Program-made: the position numbers and the translations under genes
Part shown: positions 32,426-40,108 of the stretch, piece by piece
How positions within the stretch are numbered: the first letter of the stretch is position 1
Layout: each line of letters starts with the position of its first letter
The notes under the pieces: model-generated
Database searches by the model: none
What the model was told of the DNA's origin: nothing
What the model saw: the letters and a program-made list of their open reading frames with translations, nothing else
Source: Herbidospora mongoliensis
Lineage (GTDB): Bacteria > Actinomycetota > Actinomycetes > Streptosporangiales > Streptosporangiaceae
Direction of reading: 5' to 3'
Assembly: GCF_001570545.1 (NCBI RefSeq)
Contig: NZ_BBXD01000013.1
Span: 1-64,000, forward strand
DNA length: 64,000 bases

Positions 32426-35400
32426 TGGTCCCCCAGCAGGTCGCGGGTCCGGTGGGCGAGCAGGCTCGCCCCTTTGCTGTCGTAGGCGTCCAGCGCCCGG
32501 CGAAGGACGCCCGACGGGTCACGTCCGGCCGCCCGCCGGATGTGGGCGATCTCGATGAGGATGTCTCCCCGGAGCACGGGGTCGTCCGTCGTCTCGATGA
32601 GCTCGGCGGCGCGATCGGCGTCGCCGAGAGCTTCGGCGAGGGCTGCGGGTTCGGCGACGGCGTTGACGGCCCGGTCGGCATCGGGGGCAGCATCTTGGTC
32701 GGCGCTGTGGGTGGCATTCTGGCCGGCCATCTGGGCAGCGATGGCTGCTCTCAGCACCAGCGCGGTGACCTCGCCTCTGAGCTGGCGCGGGCCTTCCCGT
32801 CTCGCGAGTTCCTGGCCTGCCAATCGGGGATCGCCCAGGCGGAGGGTCTCGCGGGCGGCGTAGATCTCCAGCGTGGCGGCGGCCCCGCCGTGCCCGGCCG
32901 CGTGCAGCGCGGCGGCGGCGTCGCGGAACAGGCTCCGGGCCCGGTCGTGGTCGCCTGCCAGCGACTCGACCAGGCCGCGGACCTGAGTGACCGCGATGGC
33001 GGGCAGACCGAGGTCGAGCTCGTCGACGTAATGGACGGCGGTGTCGAGGGTCTCGCGAGCGGTGGCGATCTCACCGCTCAGCGCGAGCAGCCGGGCCCTG
33101 GTGAGCAGCACCGGCACGAGCAGCGCGCGGTCGCCGACGAACCGCTCCAGCAGGTCGGCGCACAACAGCAGCCCTTCGTCCACCCGCGTCGGCGACCACT
33201 GGACCAGTTCGCACAGGCCGCCGAGCAGCCGGTCCTCCTCGTAGCGGTCGCCCATCGCGCGGGCCCGCGCCAGCCCGTTGCGCAAAGCCTGGTCGGCCGC
33301 GCCGAACCGGCCGGCGTCGATGTGCGTCCAGGCTTCGAGCTGGTGGAACCGGCACCAGCTGAAGTCGTCGCCGGACTCCAGCCGGTCTCTCAAAGCTTCC
33401 AGATCTGTTGTACGACCCGAGCGCATCCCCATGCTCTCCCGCTGGATCGTGCAGGTCAGCGCGCTGCGCGCGTCACCGGGGAGCATCTCCTCGGCGACGT
33501 CCAGCGCGGCGGCGGCCTTGCCCGCCTCCCCGCGCGCCAGTTCGGCGTCGCTGATCAGGACCGCGAGCCGCCGGTGCTCCTCGCGGCCCTTCGGCAGGAT
33601 CTCGCGCCCGCGTTCCAGCAGGGCGATGGCGGCCGGGAGGTCCTTGCGGTGCAGGGCCTCGCCGCCGTCCCGGATCAGCGCGGTCGCGGCCCGGTCGGTG
33701 AGGTCGTCGAGGAGGGGGTCGAACGGGCGCACCTCGCGGGTGAAGCGGCAGGCGGCGAGCAGGTGGCGGCTGATGTCGCCGGAGGTCCAACTGCGGAACG
33801 GGGCGTCGTCGGCGGGGTCCTGGTCGCTGAGCCAGTCGGCCAGCCGGCGGTGCCAGTCGGCGCGCAGCTCCTTGCTGGTCAGCGAGTAGACGGTCTCGCG
33901 GGTGAGGGTCTGGGTGAACTCGAAGGCCCCCGGCTGGGAACCCCTTCTGACCAGGCGGTCGCGCTGGAGGCTGCGTACCGGCACCGACGCGGTTCCCGAG
34001 GATATTTCTGGGCCGAGCATCTCGACCTGACCGAGGGTGAACTTCTGGCCGATGGTCGCGGCCCGCTCCAGCACCTCGCGTTCGTCGCCGCCGAGCCGGT
34101 CGAGCCGGGCGCCCAGCAGCGCGGTGATCGTGGGCGGCAGCGAGCCGTCACCGTCGATCAGGGCCTCCAGCATCAGCTCGGCGAACAGCGGGTTCCCGTC
34201 GCTGCTGGCGGCCACCCGCCAGTGCAGGGCGTCGTCGGCGTGCGCCATCACCTCGACGCGTTCGGCGCAGAGCTCCTGGACGAGCCGCGCGATGTCCGCC
34301 CCGCCCAGCGGCCCGAGCTCCAGCGACATCCCGCAGGTCACGCCGCCGCCCCAGCCGGAGCGCAATTCGTAGATCTCCGGCCGGGCCACGCAGACGAACA
34401 GCACCGGCACGTCGGTCAGCCACGACACGCAGTCGTCGATGAGGTCGAGCAGCGTCGGCTCGGCCCACTGGAGGTTGTCGAGCACCACCACGAGCGGCCG
34501 GTTGTCGGCCATGACCTCAAGGAAACTGCGCACCGCCCCGGCGATCTCCTTGACGCCGGGCGTCTGGCCGTTGCCCGCCAGGGCCTTCAGCGTCCGTTCG
34601 CCGTCGGGCCCCACGGCCGCCGCGACGGCGGGCCAGTCGCCGTTGACGTCCTCCAGCATCTCGGCGATCGGGCGGTAGGTGGCGCCGATGCCGTAGGAGG
34701 GGCAGCGTCCCGTCAGCACCCGCACCTCCGGCGGGAGCCGGTGCAGGAACTCGCGGACCAGCCGGGACTTACCCATACCCGGCACCCCCAGCAGGGTCGC
34801 CATCCCGCAGAGCCGTTCCCGCATCACGCGCTCGTGCAGGCGGGTGAGCTGGGCGAGCTCGTCGTCCCGGCCGATCAGCGGGACGGTGTCGGTGCTCGCT
34901 TCGGCCGCGCGGTCGGGCTCGACGTCGAGGAGCAGCCAGGCGCGGACCGGGTCCTTCTTGCCCTTCAGCGTGAGCGGCGGAACCTCCTCCACGACCACGT
35001 GCTGGCGCACCAGCCGGGCCACGTCGTCGCCGAGGAGGATCTCGCCCTCCTTGGCGGCCGACTGGATGCGGGCGGCGGTGTTGACCGTGTCGCCGATCAC
35101 CCGTACGTCGGTGCCGGTGTTCCCGACCACCATGACCTCGCCGAACGCCACTCCGACGTGCGCCCCGATGCGGACGCCGACGGTGCGCTCCAGCTGGTCG
35201 GCCAGTTCGTACACCGACTTCATGGCGCCGTGGGCGGCGAGCACGGCGCGCAGCGCGTCGTCCTCGCGGCTGAGCGGGATGCCGAAGACGGCCATGATGG
35301 CGTCCCCGATGTACTTCTCGATCACGCCGCCGTTGGCGAAGATCGCCTCCCTGCACCCCGCGTAGTAGCGCTCCAGGATCTGCATGAGCAGCTCGGGGTC

Positions 35401-35490
35401 GAGACGCTCCGCGAGTTCGGTCGACCCGGACAGGTCGATGAACAGAACCACGATGTGACGGCGCGACGGCCGCGACCCCTGGGTGCTCAT
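32422..35490 (-). CDS. Class III nucleotidyl cyclase fused to STAND ATPase and helical repeats
   Basis: 1022 residues. Residues 10-180 form a class III adenylate/guanylate cyclase with both metal Asp residues (VLFIDLSGST, YIGDAIMAVFG) and the transition-state Asn/Arg pair (GDTVNTAARIQ), so it looks active. Next is a STAND/AAA ATPase beginning PLIGRDDELAQL with an intact Walker A GVPGMGKSRL near residue 255 and Walker B LVVVLDNLQW. The rest is TPR-like helices. The order is common in actinobacteria, where ligands are mostly unknown. It overlaps its neighbours on both sides by 4 bp. It follows the leader-like peptide gene and may sense that peptide or the finished product (inference). Confidence 0.92.
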   Translation of the reverse strand: MSTQGSRPSRRHIVVLFIDLSGSTELAERLDPELLMQILERYYAGCREAIFANGGVIEKYIGDAIMAVFGIPLSREDDALRAVLAAHGAMKSVYELADQLERTVGVRIGAHVGVAFGEVMVVGNTGTDVRVIGDTVNTAARIQSAAKEGEILLGDDVARLVRQHVVVEEVPPLTLKGKKDPVRAWLLLDVEPDRAAEASTDTVPLIGRDDELAQLTRLHERVMRERLCGMATLLGVPGMGKSRLVREFLHRLPPEVRVLTGRCPSYGIGATYRPIAEMLEDVNGDWPAVAAAVGPDGERTLKALAGNGQTPGVKEIAGAVRSFLEVMADNRPLVVVLDNLQWAEPTLLDLIDDCVSWLTDVPVLFVCVARPEIYELRSGWGGGVTCGMSLELGPLGGADIARLVQELCAERVEVMAHADDALHWRVAASSDGNPLFAELMLEALIDGDGSLPPTITALLGARLDRLGGDEREVLERAATIGQKFTLGQVEMLGPEISSGTASVPVRSLQRDRLVRRGSQPGAFEFTQTLTRETVYSLTSKELRADWHRRLADWLSDQDPADDAPFRSWTSGDISRHLLAACRFTREVRPFDPLLDDLTDRAATALIRDGGEALHRKDLPAAIALLERGREILPKGREEHRRLAVLISDAELARGEAGKAAAALDVAEEMLPGDARSALTCTIQRESMGMRSGRTTDLEALRDRLESGDDFSWCRFHQLEAWTHIDAGRFGAADQALRNGLARARAMGDRYEEDRLLGGLCELVQWSPTRVDEGLLLCADLLERFVGDRALLVPVLLTRARLLALSGEIATARETLDTAVHYVDELDLGLPAIAVTQVRGLVESLAGDHDRARSLFRDAAAALHAAGHGGAAATLEIYAARETLRLGDPRLAGQELARREGPRQLRGEVTALVLRAAIAAQMAGQNATHSADQDAAPDADRAVNAVAEPAALAEALGDADRAAELIETTDDPVLRGDILIEIAHIRRAAGRDPSGVLRRALDAYDSKGASLLAHRTRDLLGDQ

Positions 35491-35687
35491 ACGAGCTTGA
35501 GCTCCTGGCCCTCTACCTCGGGCGCGACGTCGTCGAGGCGGCGCTTGATGGAGTTCAGCAGGATGACCTCGGTCTCGTTGAGCGAGGCGAACACGTCGCG
35601 CTGCCGCTCGTCGAGCAGATCGATGGGGTGCCCTGCGGCACGTAGATCGGCCAATGCGTCAAACGCCCCCGAACCGGTTCTGTTCAT
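35487..35687 (-). CDS. Leader-like peptide without a core, paralog of the RiPP precursor
   Basis: 66 residues from ATG 35687, with GAGGA upstream; a GTG one codon earlier is also possible. From FDALADLRAAG to the region DVAPEV it aligns without gaps to the first 50 residues of the precursor encoded divergently at 35881, with 19 identities (shared F-D, LR-AG, FA-L, EV-LL-S-K--L, P-V). It then stops after EGQELKLV, with none of the Gly/Ser/Cys tail of the precursor. It overlaps the cyclase/ATPase gene by 4 bp. It may be a binding partner, decoy or chaperone for enzymes that recognise the leader, or a degenerate precursor. The gene is intact. Confidence 0.75.
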   Translation of the reverse strand: MNRTGSGAFDALADLRAAGHPIDLLDERQRDVFASLNETEVILLNSIKRRLDDVAPEVEGQELKLV

Positions 35688-35760
35688 CACTCGTCCTCAC
35701 CGCGTCACGTCTGAAAAGTCCGCTTTTGCGTAAGTCTGAAAGCGGGCCGGGCGATCAGCC

Positions 35761-35810
35761 ACCCCACGTTTGTGGGGTCTTTTCCGCCGGTCAGCCCACG
35801 TTTGTGGGGT
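35761..35810. promoter_or_regulatory. Two palindromic operators between the precursor and cyclase operons
   Basis: ACCCCACGTTTGTGGGGT at 35761-35778 (7-bp arms) and GCCCACGTTTGTGGGGT at 35794-35810. The cores are exactly 32 bp apart, about three helical turns, so two dimers would sit on the same face. A variant, CCCACGAAAGTGGG, is at 46419. The divergent position suits coordinated control of both operons. Confidence 0.7.
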
Positions 35811-35880
35811 TGTCTGGGCCTCGCGTCCCCGGCACATACTCGACTCGCAACGCAAGCCCATCTGTTAGGAAGGTGAAGGC

Positions 35881-36171
35881 ATGTCCTTCGATCCCGCGGA
35901 AGAACTGCGTCAGGCCGGAATCCTCAACTCCCCCCTCGCCGCCGAGGTCGAGGAGGCGTTCGCCACCCTGACTCGTGAGGAAGTGGACCTGCTCGTCTCC
36001 CTCAAGGACAAGCTCCCGAACGCGCTGCCCGGCGTGCTCGCGGGTGTCAGCGCCGGCGTGAGCGCCGACGGCGAATGGTCCGAGCCCGAGGTCGTCGCCC
36101 ACTCGGTGCCGGTCGCGGCCGACTGCCTCTGTGGCGCTTGGTCCGGCTCGGGCTCCGGCGCGGCCAACTAA
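35881..36171 (+). CDS. RiPP precursor peptide
   Basis: 96 residues; GGAAGG precedes the ATG. The first 50 residues are a helical, acidic leader (FDPAEELRQAG, EEVDLLVSLKDKL). A Gly/Val/Ala segment follows (GVLAGVSAGVSADGEW), then SEPEVVAHSVPVAADC and a tail LCGAWSGSGSGAAN. The only two Cys residues lie in DCLCGAW, the most likely target of the radical SAM enzyme encoded just downstream. The YcaO/TfuA pair could convert a backbone amide here to a thioamide. The family is not recognised. A strong hairpin separates it from the radical SAM gene, which should favour precursor over enzyme. The leader resembles the stand-alone peptide at 35487. Confidence 0.85.
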   Translation: MSFDPAEELRQAGILNSPLAAEVEEAFATLTREEVDLLVSLKDKLPNALPGVLAGVSAGVSADGEWSEPEVVAHSVPVAADCLCGAWSGSGSGAAN

Positions 36172-36187
36172 GTTCCACCAGTTCGCG

Positions 36188-36216
36188 GACGCGGCCCCGG
36201 ATGTCGGGGCCGCGTC
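36188..36216 (+). terminator. Attenuating hairpin between precursor and radical SAM genes
   Basis: Perfect 12-bp stem GACGCGGCCCCG with its complement, loop GATGT, 16 bases past the precursor stop. No T run follows, so partial read-through is likely; this is a common arrangement after RiPP precursor genes. Confidence 0.65.
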
Positions 36217-36246
36217 CCGCGCAGGGAGTTGGGAGGGAGAGCAGAC

Positions 36247-37689
36247 ATGCCTGGGAAGCTGGTCAAGAACCGCGCCTTGTTCGAGGTCCCCGAAGGCCTC
36301 ACCTATTTCGTGCACGACGACAGCCATCTCGTGGTCAACCCGCACTCGGGTGGCCGTGTGATGCTGACATCGCGGGAGTTCGGCGTCCTGTCGGCGCTCG
36401 CCCGTTCCCTGCCGCTCGACGAGACCGTGGAGAACGAGAAGGCCCTGGCGAAGCTGGTCCTGAACTGGGTGGCCTACTACAACGGCCACCGGCCGAACGT
36501 GACGCTCCAGGAGCCGAAGCTCAAGCAGGCCTACTACGCGATCACCGACGGCTGTAACCTGCGCTGCCCCTACTGCTACGCGTCGTCGGAGAAGTGCCTG
36601 CCGAACGAGCTGAACACGGCCGAGTCGCTGCGCCTGATCGAGGAGATCGCCGACTTCGGGGCCGAGTACGTCATCTTCACCGGCGGCGAGCCGATGCTCC
36701 GCAAGGACCTGTTCCAGATCGTCGAATACGCCAAGAGCCTCGGCCTGAAGTGCAACATCGTCACCAACGCGACGATGATCAGGAAGCTGGAGACGGCCCA
36801 GCGATTCGCCGACCTGTTCAACTCGGTGACGGTCAGCGTCGACGGCGGCACCGCCGAGACCCACGACCGCACGAGAGGCGCGGGCTCGTTCGCGAAGACC
36901 CACAAGGCCCTGCAGCTGCTCAACCAGGTCGGCGTGATCCCCAAGATCAACCACATCGTGACGTCGGACAACATCGACGAGCTCGAGGACTTCGCCGAGT
37001 TCCTCGAAGGGCTCGACGTCCACAGCATCCGGTTGATGTACCACAACAAGCTGGGCCGGGGCGTGAACGACGACGCCGACTTCGGCTGGCAGGACCACAT
37101 GCGGATCCAGGAGATCGCGTGGACCTCCCCGGCGGCCGGCAAGCTCAGCCCCGACGGCCCGAAACCGGTCAACACGTGCTCCATCAAGGGCAACTGCGGC
37201 ATGGGCGGCAACGAGATCTACATCAACTCGCTCGGCGACGTCTACCCGTGCAAGCTGGTCACCGGCAACGAGCACCACGCCGGCAACGTGCGTCAGCAGT
37301 CGCTGGCCGAGATCTTCGGCGCCCCGGTGCTGAAGGAGATGCGGACCAGCACGGTCTACGGCGGCGACTACCACGCCGACTGCGACCGCTGCTACATCAA
37401 GGCGTCGTGCGGCGGCGGCTGCCGGGCCTCCCACATGGCCGAGTCGCTGGACATCCGGCGCAACAGCCGCCACCAGTGCCGCATCCTGCGCCACGGCATC
37501 GCCACCCAGCTCTGGCTGGAGTCCGGCACCTCCGGCGAGGAGCTGGCCAGGAACAACGAGGTCATGACGACCCCGCGGCTGGTCGCCGACGATTCGATCC
37601 ACCCCGTCTTCGACGACTGGACCCGGTACGTCCCGCCGATGCGCGAGCCCATCAAGGTCGGCAAACTCCTCCCCATCACTCCCGTCTAA
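36247..37689 (+). CDS. Radical SAM/SPASM peptide maturase
   Basis: 480 residues. GGGAGGGAGA lies upstream of ATG 36247. Residues 1-95 look like a PqqD-type recognition domain (FEVPEGLTYFVHDDS...NPHSGGRVMLTSREF). The radical SAM cluster is Cys103, Cys107, Cys110 (CNLRCPYC), followed by FTGGEPMLRKD and SVDGGTAETHDRTRG. The SPASM domain supplies further Cys residues (CSIKGNCGMGGNEIYINS, YPCKL, CDRCYIKASCGGGCRASH, CRIL) for auxiliary 4Fe-4S clusters. Such enzymes form thioether or carbon-carbon cross-links, or epimerise peptide residues. The substrate is presumably the precursor encoded just upstream. The exact reaction cannot be told. Confidence 0.93.
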   Translation: MPGKLVKNRALFEVPEGLTYFVHDDSHLVVNPHSGGRVMLTSREFGVLSALARSLPLDETVENEKALAKLVLNWVAYYNGHRPNVTLQEPKLKQAYYAITDGCNLRCPYCYASSEKCLPNELNTAESLRLIEEIADFGAEYVIFTGGEPMLRKDLFQIVEYAKSLGLKCNIVTNATMIRKLETAQRFADLFNSVTVSVDGGTAETHDRTRGAGSFAKTHKALQLLNQVGVIPKINHIVTSDNIDELEDFAEFLEGLDVHSIRLMYHNKLGRGVNDDADFGWQDHMRIQEIAWTSPAAGKLSPDGPKPVNTCSIKGNCGMGGNEIYINSLGDVYPCKLVTGNEHHAGNVRQQSLAEIFGAPVLKEMRTSTVYGGDYHADCDRCYIKASCGGGCRASHMAESLDIRRNSRHQCRILRHGIATQLWLESGTSGEELARNNEVMTTPRLVADDSIHPVFDDWTRYVPPMREPIKVGKLLPITPV

Positions 37690-37716
37690 AGCCCGATCAA
37701 AAGTGAGGTGCGGACC

Positions 37717-37992
37717 ATGTCTCTGACCATCAGCGATTCGGTGATCTGGCAGGAGACCGCCGACGGCGTGTCGCTCTACCACACCGAGACCGGCGACTTC
37801 TCGACGCTGAACGAGACCGGCTCCAAGATCTGGATGATGGTCGAGGAGACCGGCGAGCGGGAGCCGATCGCCCTGACGATGTCGCGGGCCTACGCGCGCG
37901 GCAACGACGCCGTGAGCCACCGCATCGTGTCCGAGGTCAACCGGTTCATCGGCTCCATGGTCGAGAACGGCATGATCCTCGAAGAGGCGTGA
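37717..37992 (+). CDS. PqqD-family peptide recognition protein
   Basis: 91 residues from ATG 37717 (GAGG upstream; a GTG at 37708 is in frame). The PqqD signature is ISDSVIWQETADGVSLYHTE, TGDFSTLNETGSKIWMMVEE and the C-terminal FIGSMVENGMI. PqqD-type proteins bind RiPP leaders and bring them to the radical SAM partner. With the N-terminal domain of the maturase there would be two recognition domains in this operon, perhaps one for the precursor and one for another tailoring enzyme. It overlaps the following FAD enzyme gene by one base (TGATG). Confidence 0.9.
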   Translation: MSLTISDSVIWQETADGVSLYHTETGDFSTLNETGSKIWMMVEETGEREPIALTMSRAYARGNDAVSHRIVSEVNRFIGSMVENGMILEEA

Positions 37993-39296
37993 TGTCCCGC
38001 GCTGTGGTTCTGGGCGGCGGGCTGGCCGGGGTGCTGGCCGCCGCCGCGCTGACCCGGCACGCGGACGAGGTCGTGGTCCTCGAAAGCGACCACTACCCGG
38101 CGAGCCCCCGCCCGAGGCGGGGGCTTCCGCAGTCCCACCACAACCACGTGCTGGTGGCGGGAGGCATCCGGGCCCTGGACGAACTCCTGCCCGGAGTGAT
38201 CGACGATCTCCTGAACGCGGGGGCCCACCGCCGCAACATGCCCGGCGACTGCCTGATCTTCTCCGGCGAGGGCTGGTTCCACCGGGTCAGGACCGATGCC
38301 GACCTGATCGCCTGCAGCAGACCCTTGCTGGACGAGGTGGTCAGAAGACACATAGATGTCGAGGTCATCCAGGGCGTCACCGCAGTCGGGCTGGCCGGGG
38401 ATGCGGGAAGGGTCACCGGAGTCAGCGTCACAACCGACGTGATGACCGGCGAACCGGGAGAGGTCACCACAACCGGCGCGACTCCCGACGAGATTCGGGA
38501 GGCTGCCGGGACCGGGGTGATCAGTGCCGATCTCGTGGTCGACGCCACCGGCCGCCGCTCCCAGGTGCTCCATTGGCTGGCCGCGCTCGGCGTCCCTCCG
38601 ATCGAAGAGGTCAGAGTCCCCTCCGGTGTCTCCTACGCCACCCGCCTCTACGAGGGCCCCGGCGACATTCCTGCCGTGATGGTCCACCCCAAATACACCC
38701 CAGCCAGAGGCGGGACGTTGTTCCCCATCGAGGGCAACCGGTGGATCGTCACCATGACCGGCGACCCGCCCCTCGACGAAACAGGATTCGACGAGTACGC
38801 GCGGGCTCTCAGAGACCCCGTCATCGCCGACCTGATCGAGAACGCGAAGCCCGTCGGGCCGATCCGGCCGTGTCACGACACCGCCAACCGCCGGCGCTAC
38901 TTCGAGAGGGCCCGGCTCCCCGAAGGGTTCCTGGCCGTCGGGGACAGTGTCGTCACGGTCAACCCGGTCTACTCACACGGCATGTCGGTCGCCGCGCTGA
39001 CCGCGCTGAGAATCGCCAAGGAGGGCCCGAGCCAGCAGGCCGTCGCGGAGGAGGCGGACCGGTCGTGGCGGATGGCGGTGGCCGAGCCGATCAAGGGCGC
39101 CGGTAACCCCAGGGTCGGCCGTGCGCTGCTGAGCAGTCCGGGCATCGCCGCCGAACTGTTCCACAGCCAGGCTCTCATCCCGGCCGTACGCGACCATCAG
39201 GCCATATTTCAGGCCATAGTCAACGACCTGGAGGAGCCGCTCACGGCCGAACAGGCCCGCGCGCAGTTCCCGGAGCTCAACGCTTGGGACCGATGA
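37992..39296 (+). CDS. FAD-dependent oxidoreductase (halogenase/reductase-like)
   Basis: 434 residues. The FAD dinucleotide motif is AVVLGGGLAGVLAAAAL; LESDHYP follows strand 2, and the second FAD motif is FLAVGDSVVTVNPVYSHGMSVAA. This order matches the geranylgeranyl-reductase/flavin-halogenase-like group. I did not find the halogenase WxWxIP motif, so an oxidase or monooxygenase role on the peptide is more likely. The ATG overlaps the PqqD gene stop by one base, so it is the fourth gene of the precursor operon. Its last 20 bp overlap the convergent LuxR-type gene. Confidence 0.87.
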   Translation: MSRAVVLGGGLAGVLAAAALTRHADEVVVLESDHYPASPRPRRGLPQSHHNHVLVAGGIRALDELLPGVIDDLLNAGAHRRNMPGDCLIFSGEGWFHRVRTDADLIACSRPLLDEVVRRHIDVEVIQGVTAVGLAGDAGRVTGVSVTTDVMTGEPGEVTTTGATPDEIREAAGTGVISADLVVDATGRRSQVLHWLAALGVPPIEEVRVPSGVSYATRLYEGPGDIPAVMVHPKYTPARGGTLFPIEGNRWIVTMTGDPPLDETGFDEYARALRDPVIADLIENAKPVGPIRPCHDTANRRRYFERARLPEGFLAVGDSVVTVNPVYSHGMSVAALTALRIAKEGPSQQAVAEEADRSWRMAVAEPIKGAGNPRVGRALLSSPGIAAELFHSQALIPAVRDHQAIFQAIVNDLEEPLTAEQARAQFPELNAWDR

Positions 39297-39927
39297 AACC
39301 CAGCTCGTAGGCGATGCCGACCGCGTGCGCGCGGTTGGCCGCCTGCAGCTTGTCGAGGATGCGCGCCAGGTGCGACCGCACGGTCCCCGCGCCGATACCG
39401 AGTTTGTCGGCGATCTGGGCGTTCGACAGCCCGGTCGCCACCAGTGCCAGCACCTCGGCCTCCCGGCGGGTCAGCGCCGCCAGGTGGTGGTCGACGCCGG
39501 TCATCGCGCCCGCGATGCGGTCCCTGAGCCGGGTGATCATCGCCGTCGAGATGAACGTGTGCCCGGCCGCGACCGTCCGGATCGCCGGCACGATCTCCGC
39601 GAACAGCGACTCCCGGTGGACGAATCCGCCGATGCCCTCCCGCAGCGCCCGCCCGAGCAGCTCCTCGTCGAGTTCGTCGGCGACCAGTACGACCTGAGTA
39701 CGGCACCGCATCAGCGCCCCGACCGTGAGCGCGAAGTCCACCCCGGAGGCGAGCAGCGCGGCGCTGACCACGACGACCCGGGGGCGCTGACGCGCCACCA
39801 GATCGCTCAGCCGGGTCCCGGCGCCGGCCTCGCCGACGACGTAGACACCGGTGCCCATGTGCAGCGATCCCCTGAGTCTGGCCCGAACCCCCCGGTCCGG
39901 CTCGCCGACGACGACCCTGACGGGCAT
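39277..39927 (-). CDS. LuxR/NarL-type regulator with degenerate receiver
   Basis: About 216 residues from ATG 39927 (MPVRVVVGEPDRGV); a longer frame to 40017 exists without better support. The receiver fold is present, but the phosphorylated Asp at the end of strand 3 is missing: VVVVSAALLASGVDF stands where VLLDxxMPG is expected, so control is probably not by phosphorylation. The C-terminal helix-turn-helix is complete (LTRREAEVLALVATGLSNAQIADKLGIGAGTVRSHLARILDKLQAANR). It is the last gene of the leftward YcaO operon and overlaps the convergent FAD gene by 20 bp. It is a candidate binder of the CCCAC...GTGGG palindromes. Confidence 0.9.
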   Translation of the reverse strand: MPVRVVVGEPDRGVRARLRGSLHMGTGVYVVGEAGAGTRLSDLVARQRPRVVVVSAALLASGVDFALTVGALMRCRTQVVLVADELDEELLGRALREGIGGFVHRESLFAEIVPAIRTVAAGHTFISTAMITRLRDRIAGAMTGVDHHLAALTRREAEVLALVATGLSNAQIADKLGIGAGTVRSHLARILDKLQAANRAHAVGIAYELGFIGPKR

Positions 39928-40056
39928 CGTCTCGACCGAGAGGGCCAATTCGGCCTGATGTGTCACCTGACTACCTGAATTGACCGTTTTTCCGCCACCG
40001 GCACAGAATGCGCGCATACGAAAATGCTCACCAGAGCAGGGCGATTACTCATGAGA

Positions 40057-40074
40057 GCCGCCCGCAGAGGCGGC
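40057..40074 (-). terminator. Weak hairpin after the methyltransferase gene
   Basis: GCCGCC-CGCAGA-GGCGGC, 6-bp perfect stem, 35 bases past the stop at 40109. Too short to be a certain terminator; it may reduce read-through into the LuxR-type gene. Confidence 0.35.
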
Positions 40075-40108
40075 ATACTCACGCGCCCACTCCGCGTCAA
40101 CCGGCCGG

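Noticed and set aside
32452-35733. 1093-codon plus-strand frame opposite the cyclase/ATPase gene
   Set aside because: Opposite strand has an intact cyclase and P-loop; this frame has no motif or ribosome site.
35881-36171. Precursor as a graspetide substrate of the ATP-grasp protein
   Set aside because: The C-terminal part lacks the Lys and Asp/Glu pairs such ligases join, so no ester or amide cross-link can be proposed from sequence.
35791-37920. 709-codon minus-strand frame opposite the precursor and radical SAM genes
   Set aside because: It would run through the precursor promoter and both operon genes; shadow of GC-rich coding.
37992-39296. Calling the FAD enzyme a tryptophan halogenase
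   Set aside because: The WxWxIP halogenase motif was not found and the core Trp gives only circumstantial support.
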